Assembly (NCBI RefSeq): GCF_036345915.1
Contig: NZ_CP107785.1
Location: 6,262,001-6,326,000 of the forward strand
DNA from: Nocardia sp. NBC_00565
GTDB lineage: Bacteria; Actinomycetota; Actinomycetes; Mycobacteriales; Mycobacteriaceae
DNA length: 64,000 nucleotides
Direction of reading: 5' to 3'
Part shown: piece after piece, positions 17,472 to 27,100 of the stretch
Position numbering within the stretch: the stretch's first letter is position 1
Layout: the number at the start of each line of letters is the position of its first letter
The notes under the pieces: generated by a model
Told to the model about the DNA's origin: nothing
Seen by the model: the letters and a program-made list of their open reading frames with translations, nothing else
The model's database searches: none
Translations under genes and position numbers: made by a program

Positions 17472-17740
17472 ATGCCCGAGACCGAGATCGACACGGCTGC
17501 AAAGCTTTCATTCGACCGCGAGCCGGCGCTGCTTCGCACCATCGGGACGACACCTCGCCAGGTGCGCGGCATGGCGATCGCGATCGCGGTTCCCGCGATG
17601 ATCGTCGGGGTGCTGCCCGGCATCGGGCTCGATGCGTTTCTTCCTCGCACGAATGCTCGACGCGGGTGTCGTGCAGGCACCGATCGACCTCGTGATCACG
17701 GTCGGGCGTCCGTCGCATCCCAGACATCTCGACTGGTCCA
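17472..17740 (+). pseudogene. FtsX-type ABC permease remnant
   Basis: The frame from 17472 encodes DREPALLRTIGTTPRQVRGM followed by a hydrophobic stretch ending VGVLPGIGLDAF. This is the well-known EFALLRxIGATxRQVRRM region of MacB/FtsX permeases. After a frame change near 17635-17645 the neighbouring plus frame continues plausibly with RFFLARMLDAGVVQAP. The rest of the protein, which would be several hundred residues, is absent on both sides. It is a decayed fragment with no working start or partner ATPase. The remaining DNA to 18060 shows nothing recognisable. Confidence 0.6.
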
Positions 17741-18069
17741 CCGCGAACTGCTGATTTTCGCCAATGTCGAGGTAGCTGTCCGACGCCCCCGGCGAACAAG
17801 CCCTGTGCCACCTAGAACCATTGCAACGCAACATATTCCGCCGGCACGACACAGCGATCTCATGTACTCCGGCCAGGCGGCGCTGCCGCTTTCTGACGAT
17901 CTGTAGATCGATCGTCGTTGTCGGATGGGGAATCCACGGCCGACATGTTGACTTCAAGGACCTCTCACAGCAGCTTGTCGTCACACCTCCGCCCGACTGC
18001 TAGCCCCGTCCCTACGACCAGGAGCCACAGTGGAAAACTGGCAGACCAGTGCTACCCACACCCGAAACA

Positions 18070-18104
18070 CTCCTGTCCGCGCGCCGAAGGCGCGCGGACA
18101 GGAG
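18070..18104. terminator. Perfect 16-bp hairpin with UUCG-type loop
   Basis: CTCCTGTCCGCGCGCC pairs without mismatch to GGCGCGCGGACAGGAG around three bases. On the minus strand the apex reads C-TTCG-G, the extra-stable tetraloop. It lies 25 bases beyond the stop of the giant repeat gene and is the likely terminator for it. Confidence 0.8.
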
Positions 18105-18128
18105 CAAAACCTATCGGTGGATCGGGGC

Positions 18129-21100
18129 TCAGGTTTGAGTGATGGTGTTGGTGTCCAGGGTGACTTGACCGTTGCGGGCCAATACGCGTCCGGTCACGGT
18201 GGTTCCGGTCTGCACCGTGATCGAGGTCAACGCCATGATGGTCCCGACGAAGGTGGTGTTGGTGCCCAATGTCGCTGAGCTACCGACCTGCCAGAAGACG
18301 TTGGAAGGCGAGGCTCCGTTGATGAGGCTGACCGTGCTGTTCGTCGCGGTGATCAGTGTCGACCCGGCCTGGAAGATGAACACCGCGTTGGGATTACCCT
18401 GCGCATCGAGGGTGACGGTGCCGGTCAGACCCATTGCGGCAGCCGTGTTGTATACCCCCGAAACCAGGGTTAGCCCGCCGATGTCCGCCGGCACCCCGAT
18501 GTCCGGCGTCCTGCCCTCCGCATCGTTGTAGGCGGTTGTCAGATCAGTTTGGGCTTGGAGCGCAACTGCGTCCGCGACATGCTGTGTTCCATTGATCACT
18601 GTTCCCGGCGGGAACCCGGTCACTGCGCTGCCGGGGCTGAGCCCCAGATCGCCGGAGACGACCGAGGCGCCGGTGTTGGTGACTGTGGCCCCCGCCAATA
18701 CAGCGAACGACGAGGCTGTCCCTAAATCAACCGGAGCCAGAACCGGCACGTAGGTGTAGGAGATCCCGTTGCTGGTTCCCCCGGCGGTGGTGGCGGTGAC
18801 CTGCACGGTCCCCGTTCCCGCGGGGGCGATGGCCGTGATCTGAGTGGCGGAGTCGACGGTGAACGAGATTGCCGGGGTGGCACCGAAGTCGACCGCCGTG
18901 GCCCCGGTCAGATCTGTTCCGGTGAGGACGACCGTTGTTCCACCGGTTGCCGGACCCGTGTTCGGAACGACCGTGGTCAGGGCCGGTACCGCGACATAGG
19001 TGTAAGAGACACCATTACTTGTTCCACCCGCGGTGGTGACGGTGACCTGCACCGTCCCGACCGCACCCGCGGGGGCGACCGCTGTGATCTGCGTAGCGGA
19101 GTCGACGGTGAACGAAGTCGCCGGTGTAGCACCGAAGTCGACCGCCGTGGCCCCGGTCAGATCTGTTCCGGTGAGGACAACCGTTGTTCCACCGGCCACC
19201 GGACCCGCATTCGGAACCACCGTGGTCAGGGCCGGTACCGCGACATAGGTGTAGACGACACCGTTGCTGGTTCCCCCGGCGGTGGTGGCGGTGACCTGCA
19301 CCGTCCCCGTTCCGGCGGGTGTAACGGCCGTGATCTGCGTAGCGGAGTCGACGGTGAACGAAGTCGCCGGTGTAGCACCGAAGTCGACCGCAGTGGCCCC
19401 CGTCAGATCTGTCCCGGTCAGGACAACCGTTGTTCCACCGGCCACCGGACCCACATTCGGAACCACCGTGGTCAGGGCCGGTACCGCGACATAGGTGAAG
19501 CCGACACCATTACTGGTTCCACCCGCGGTAGTGACGGTGACCTGCACCGTCCCGACCGCACCCGCGGGGGCGACCGCCGTGATCTGCGTAGCGGAGTCGA
19601 CGGTGAACGAAGTCGCCGGTGTAGCACCGAAGTCGACCGCAGTGGCCCCGGTCAGATCTGTTCCGGTGAGGACAACCGTTGTTCCACCGGCCACCGGACC
19701 CGCACTCGGAACCACCACGGTCAGAGCCGGCACCGCGACATAGGTGTAAGAGACACCGTTACTTGTTCCACCCGCGGTGGTGACGGTGACCTGAACCGTC
19801 CCCGTTCCCGCGGGTGTAACGGCCGTGATCTGCGTGGCGGAGTCCACGGTGAACGAAGTCGCCGGTGTAGCACCGAAGTCGACCGCAGTGGCCCCGGTCA
19901 GATCTGTTCCGGTGAGGACAACCGTTGTTCCACCGGCCACCGGTCCCACATTCGGAACGACCGTGGTCAGAGTGGGGACCGCGACATAGGTGTAAGAGAC
20001 ACCATTACTGGTTCCACCCGCAGTGGTGACGGTGACCTGCACCGTCCCCGTTCCCGCAGGGGCGACCGCCGTGATCTGAGTGGCGGAGTCCACGGTGAAC
20101 GAGATCGCCGGCGTGACACCGAAGTCGACCGCCGTGGCTGCGGTCAGATTCGTTCCGGTCAGGACAACCGTTGTTCCACCGGCCACCGGTCCCACATTCG
20201 GAACGACCGTGGTCAGAGTGGGGACCGCGACATAGGTGTAAGAGACACCGTTACTGGTTCCACCCGCGGTGGTGACGGTGACTTGCACGGTTCCGGTTCC
20301 CGCAGGGGCAACGGCCGTGATCTGGGTGGCGGAATTCACGGTGAACGAAGTCGCCGGTGTGACACCGAAACTCACCGCAGTGGCCCCCGTCAGATTCGTT
20401 CCGGTCAGGACGACCGTTGTTCCACCGGCCACCGGACCCACACTCGGAACCACCGTGGTCAGAGTCGGTACCGCGACATAGGTGTAAGAGACACCATTAC
20501 TGGTCCCACCCGCGGTAGTGGCGGTGACCTGCACCGTCCCCGTTCCCGCAGGGGCGACCGCCGTGATCTGGGTGGCGGAATTCACGGTGAACGAGATCGC
20601 CGGTGTGACACCGAAGTCGACCGCAGTGGCCCCCGTCAGATCTGTCCCGGTGAGGACAACCGTTGTTCCACCGGCCACCGGACCCGCACTCGGAACCACC
20701 ACGGTCAGAGCCGGCACCGCGACATAGGTGTAAGAGACACCGTTACTTGTTCCACCCGCGGTGGTGACGGTGACCTGAACCGTCCCCGTTCCCGCGGGTG
20801 TAACGGCCGTGATCTGCGTGGCGGAGTCCACGGTGAACGAAGTCGCCGGTGTAGCACCGAAGTCGACCGCCGTGGCTGCGGTCAGGTTCGTTCCGGTGAG
20901 GACAACCGTTGTTCCACCGGCCACCGGTCCCACATTCGGAACGACCGTGGTCAGAGTGGGGACCGCGACATAGGTGTAAGAGACACCATTACTGGTTCCA
21001 CCCGCAGTGGTGACGGTGACCTGCACCGTCCCCGTTCCCGCAGGGGCGACCGCCGTGATCTGAGTGGCGGAGTCCACGGTGAACGAGATCGCCGGCGTGA

Positions 21101-24100
21101 CACCGAAGTCGACCGCCGTGGCTGCGGTCAGATTCGTTCCGGTCAGGACAACCGTTGTTCCACCGGCCACCGGTCCCACATTCGGAACGACCGTGGTCAG
21201 AGTGGGGACCGCGACATAGGTGTAAGAGACACCGTTACTGGTTCCACCCGCGGTGGTGACGGTGACTTGCACGGTTCCGGTTCCCGCAGGGGCAACGGCC
21301 GTGATCTGGGTGGCGGAATTCACGGTGAACGAAGTCGCCGGTGTGACACCGAAACTCACCGCAGTGGCCCCCGTCAGATTCGTTCCGGTCAGGACGACCG
21401 TTGTTCCACCGGCCACCGGACCCACACTCGGAACCACCGTGGTCAGAGTCGGTACCGCGACATAGGTGTAAGAGACACCATTACTGGTCCCACCCGCGGT
21501 AGTGGCGGTGACCTGCACCGTCCCCGTTCCCGCAGGGGCGACCGCCGTGATCTGGGTGGCGGAATTCACGGTGAACGAGATCGCCGGTGTGACACCGAAG
21601 TCGACCGCAGTGGCCCCCGTCAGATCTGTCCCGGTCAGGACAACCGTTGTTCCACCGGCCACCGGACCCACACTCGGAACCACCGTGGTCAGAGTCGGTA
21701 CCGCGACATAGGTGTAAGAGACACCATTACTGGTCCCACCCGCGGTAGTGGCGGTGACCTGCACCGTCCCCGTTCCCGCAGGGGCGACCGCCGTGATCTG
21801 CGTAGCGGAATCCACGGTGAACGAGATCGCCGGTGTGACACCGAAGTCGACCGCCGTGGCCCCCGTCAGATCTGTCCCGGTCAGGACAACCGTTGTTCCA
21901 CCGGCCACCGGACCCACGTTCGGAACGACCGTGGTCAGAGTGGGGACCGCGACATAGGTGTAGGAGACACCGTTACTGGTTCCACCCGCGGTGGTGACGG
22001 TGACTTGCACGGTTCCGGTTCCCGCAGGGGCGACCGCCGTGATCTGCGTAGCGGAGTCCACGGTGAACGAAGTCGCCGGTGTGACACCGAAACTCACCGC
22101 AGTGGCCCCCGTCAGATCTGTCCCGGTCAGGACGACCGTTGTTCCACCGGCCACCGGACCCACACTCGGAACCACCGTGGTCAGAGTCGGTACCGCGACA
22201 TAGGTGAAGCCGACACCATTGCTTGTTCCACCCGCGGTAGTGGCGGTGACCTGCACCGTCCCCGTTCCCGCAGGGGCGACCGCCGTGATCTGCGTAGCGG
22301 AGTCGACGGTGAACGAGGTTGCCGGTGTGGCACCGAAGTCGACCGCAGTGGCCCCCGTCAGATTCGTTCCGGTGAGGACGACCGTCGTTCCGCCGGCCAC
22401 CGGTCCCGCACTCGGAACCACTGTGGTGAGGGTGGGTACCGCGACATAGGTGTAGGCGACACCGTTGCTGGTTCCACCCGCGGTGGTGACGGTGACTTGC
22501 ACGGTTCCGGTTCCCGCGGGTGTAACGGCCGTGATCTGAGTGGCGGAGTCGACGGTGAACGAAGTCGCCGGTGTAGCACCGAAGTCGACCGCCGTGGCCC
22601 CCGTCAGATTCGTCCCGGTCAGGATCACCGTTGTTCCACCGGCCACCGGACCCACATTCGGAACCACCGTGGTCAGGGCCGGTACCGCGACATAGGTGTA
22701 AGAGACACCGTTGCTGGTTCCCCCGGCGGTGGTGGCGGTGACTTGTACCGTACCGGTTCCCGCGGGCGTGACGGCCGTGATCTGGGTGGCGGAGTCGACG
22801 GTGAACGAAGTCGCCGGGGTGGCACCGAAAGTCACCGCCGTGGCCCCGGTCAGATCTGTTCCGGTGAGGACGACCGTTGTTCCGCCGGCCACCGGACCCA
22901 CATTCGGAACCACCGTGGTGAGGGTGGGTACCGCGACATAGGTGTAAGAGACACCGTTACTGGTTCCACCCGCGGTAGTGACGGTGACCTGAACCGTCCC
23001 CGTTCCCGCAGGGGCGACCGCCGTGATCTGCGTAGCGGAGTCGACGGTGAACGAAGTCGCCGGTGTAGCACCGAAACTCACCGCAGTGGCCCCGGTCAGA
23101 TTCGTTCCGGTCAGGACAACCGTTGTTCCACCGGCCACCGGACCCACATTCGGAACCACCGTGGTCAGGGCCGGTACCGCGACATAGGTGAAGCCGACAC
23201 CATTACTGGTTCCACCCGCGGTAGTGACGGTGACCTGCACCGTCCCCGTTCCCGCAGGGGCGACCGCCGTGATCTGCGTAGCGGAATTCACGGTGAACGA
23301 GATCGCCGGTGTGACACCGAAGTCGACCGCAGTGGCCCCCGTCAGATTCGTCCCGGTCAGGACAACCGTCGTCCCACCGGCCACCGGACCCACATTCGGA
23401 ACCACCGTGGTCAGGGCCGGTACCGCGACATAGGTGAAGCCGACACCATTACTGGTTCCACCCGCGGTAGTGACGGTGACCTGCACCGTCCCCGTTCCCG
23501 CAGGGGCGACCGCCGTGATCTGCGTAGCGGAGTCCACGGTGAACGAAGTCGCCGGTGTGACACCGAAGTCGACCGCCGTGGCCCCCGTCAGATCTGTCCC
23601 GGTCAGGATCACCGTTGTTCCACCGGCCACCGGTCCCACATTCGGAACGACCGTGGTCAGAGTGGGGACCGCGACATAGGTGTAGGAGACACCGTTACTG
23701 GTTCCACCCGCGGTGGTGACGGTGACCTGCACCGTCCCCGTTCCCGCAGGGGCGACCGCCGTGATCTGCGTAGCGGAGTCCACGGTGAACGAAGTCGCCG
23801 GTGTGACACCGAAGTCGACCGCCGTGGCCCCCGTCAGATCTGTCCCGGTCAGGACAACCGTCGTCCCACCGGCCACCGGACCCGCACTCGGAACCACCGT
23901 GGTCAGAGTCGGTACCGCGACATAGGTGTAGGCGACACCGTTGCTTGTTCCCCCGGCGGTGGTGACGGTGACTTGCACGGTTCCGGTTCCCGCGGGGGCG
24001 ACCGCTGTGATCTGGGTGGCGGAGTCGACGGTGAACGAAGTCGCCGGGGTGGCACCGAAAGTCACCGCCGTGGCCCCGGTCAGATCTGTTCCGGTGAGGA

Positions 24101-27100
24101 CGACCGTTGTTCCACCGGCCACCGGTCCCGCATTCGGAACCACTGTGGTGAGGGCCGGTACCGCGACATAGGTGTAGGCGACACCGTTGCTTGTTCCACC
24201 GGCGGTGGTGACGGTGACTTGCACGGTTCCGGTTCCCGCGGGGGCAACGGCCGTGATCTGGGTGGCGGAGTCGACGGTGAACGAGATCGCCGGGGCGGCA
24301 CCGAAGTCGACCGCCGTGGCCCCCGTCAGATCTGTCCCGGTGAGGACGACCGTTGTTCCGCCGGCCACCGGACCTGTGTTCGGAACCACCGTGGTCAGGG
24401 CCGGTACCGCGACATAGGTGTAGGAGACACCATTACTGGTTCCACCCACGGTAGTGACGGTGACCTGCACCGTCCCCGTTCCCGCAGGGGCGACCGCCGT
24501 GATCTGCGTAGCGGAGTCCACGGTGAACGAAGTCGCCGGTGTAGCACCGAAGTCGACCGCAGTGGCTGCGGTCAGATTCGTTCCGGTGAGGACAACCGTT
24601 GTTCCACCGGCCACCGGACCTGTGTTCGGAACCACCGTGGTCAGGGCCGGTACCGCGACATAGGTGTAGCCGACACCATTACTGGTTCCACCCGCGGTAG
24701 TGACGGTGACCTGCACCGTCCCCGTTCCAGCGGGTGTAACGGCCGTGATCTGAGTGGCGGAGTCGACGGTGAACGAGGTTGCCGGTGTGACACCGAAACT
24801 CACCGCAGTGGCTGCGGTCAGATTCGTTCCGGTGAGGACAACCGTTGTTCCACCGGCCACCGGACCCGCACTCGGAACCACCACGGTCAGGGCCGGTACC
24901 GCGACATAGGTGTAAGAGACACCGTTGCTGGTTCCCCCGGCGGTGGTGACGGTGACCTGCACCGTCCCCGTTCCCGCGGGCGTGACGGCCGTGATCTGGG
25001 TGGCGGAGTCGACGGTGAACGAAGTCGCCGGTGTAGCACCGAAGTCGACCGCCGTGGCCCCCGTCAGATTCGTTCCGGTCAGGACAACCGTTGTTCCACC
25101 GGCCACCGGACCCACATTCGGAACCACCGTGGTCAGGGCCGGTACCGCGACATAGGTGTAGGAGACACCATTACTGGTTCCACCCACGGTGGTGACGGTG
25201 ACCTGAACCGTCCCGACCGCACCCGCGGGGGCGACCGCTGTGATCTGAGTGGCGGAGTCGACGGTGAACGAAGTCGCCGGTGTGACACCGAAAGTCACCG
25301 CAGTGGCTGCGGTCAGGTTCGTTCCGGTGAGGACAACCGTTGTTCCACCGGCCACCGGACCTGTGTTCGGAACCACCGTGGTCAGGGCCGGTACCGCGAC
25401 ATAGGTGAAGCCGACACCATTGCTTGTTCCACCCGCGGTAGTGGCGGTGACCTGCACCGTCCCCGTTCCCGCAGGGGCGACCGCCGTGATCTGCGTAGCG
25501 GAGTTCACGGTGAACGAAGTCGCCGGTGTAGCACCGAAGTCGACCGCAGTGGCTGCGGTCAGATTCGTTCCGGTCAGGACAACCGTCGTTCCGCCGGCCA
25601 CCGGTCCCGCATTCGGAACCACCGTGGTCAGGGTGGGTACCGCGACATAGGTGTAGGCGACACCATTGCTGGTTCCACCCGCGGTGGTGGCGGTGACTTG
25701 TACCGTCCCCGTTCCCGCGGGTGTAACGGCCGTGATCTGAGTGGCGGAGTCGACGGTGAACGAGGTTGCCGGGGTGGCACCGAAAGTCACCGCAGTGGCC
25801 CCGGTCAGATTCGTTCCGGTCAGGACAACCGTTGTTCCGCCGGCCACCGGTCCCGCACTCGGAACCACCGTGGTCAGAGTGGGGACCGCGACATAGGTGT
25901 AGGAGACACCATTGCTGGTTCCACCCGCGGTGGTGACGGTGACTTGCACGGTTCCGGTTCCCGCAGGGGCTACGGCCGTGATCTGGGTGGCGGAGTTCAC
26001 GGTGAACGAAGTCGCCGGTGTGACACCGAAACTCACCGCAGTGGCTCCCGTCAGATTCGTCCCGGTCAGGACAACCGTCGTTCCACCGGCCACCGGTCCC
26101 GCACTCGGAACCACCACGGTCAGGGTGGGTACCGCGACATAGGTGTAGGCGACACCATTACTGGTCCCACCCGCGGTAGTGACGGTGACTTGCACGGTTC
26201 CGGTTCCAGCGGGGGCTACGGCCGTGATCTGGGTGGCGGAGTTCACGGTGAACGAAGTCGCCGGTGTGACACCGAAACTCACCGCAGTGGCTCCCGTCAG
26301 ATTCGTCCCGGTCAGGACAACCGTCGTTCCACCGGCCACCGGTCCCGCACTCGGAACCACCACGGTCAGGGCCGGCACCGCGACATAGGTGAAGCCGACA
26401 CCATTGCTTGTTCCACCCGCGGTAGTGGCGGTGACCTGCACCGTCCCGACCGCACCCGCCGGGGCGACCGCCGTGATCTGCGTAGCGGAGTCGACGGTGA
26501 ACGAAGTCGCCGGTGTAGCACCGAAGTCGACCGCCGTGGCCCCGGTCAGATTCGTTCCGGTCAGGACAACCGTTGTTCCACCGGCCACCGGACCCACATT
26601 CGGAACCACCGTGGTCAAGGCCGGTACCGCGACATAGGTGTAGCCGACACCATTACTGGTTCCACCCGCGGTAGTGACGGTGACCTGAACCGTCCCGACC
26701 GCACCCGCGGGGGCGACCGCTGTGATCTGAGTGGCGGAGTCGACGGTGAACGAGATCGCCGGTGTGACACCGAAACTCACCGCAGTGGCTGCGGTCAGAT
26801 TCGTCCCGGTCAGGACAACCGTTGTTCCACCGGCCACCGGACCCGCACTCGGAACCACCACGGTCAGGGCCGGTACCGCGACATAGGTGTAGGCGACACC
26901 ATTACTGGTTCCACCCGCGGTAGTGGCGGTGACCTGCACCGTCCCCGTTCCCGCAGGGGCAACGGCCGTGATCTGGGTGGCGGAATTCACGGTGAACGAG
27001 ATCGCCGGTGTGACACCGAACTTGACCGCCGTGGCTCCAGTCAGATTCGTTCCGGTCAGGACAACCGTTGTTCCACCGGCCACCGGACCCGCACTCGGAA

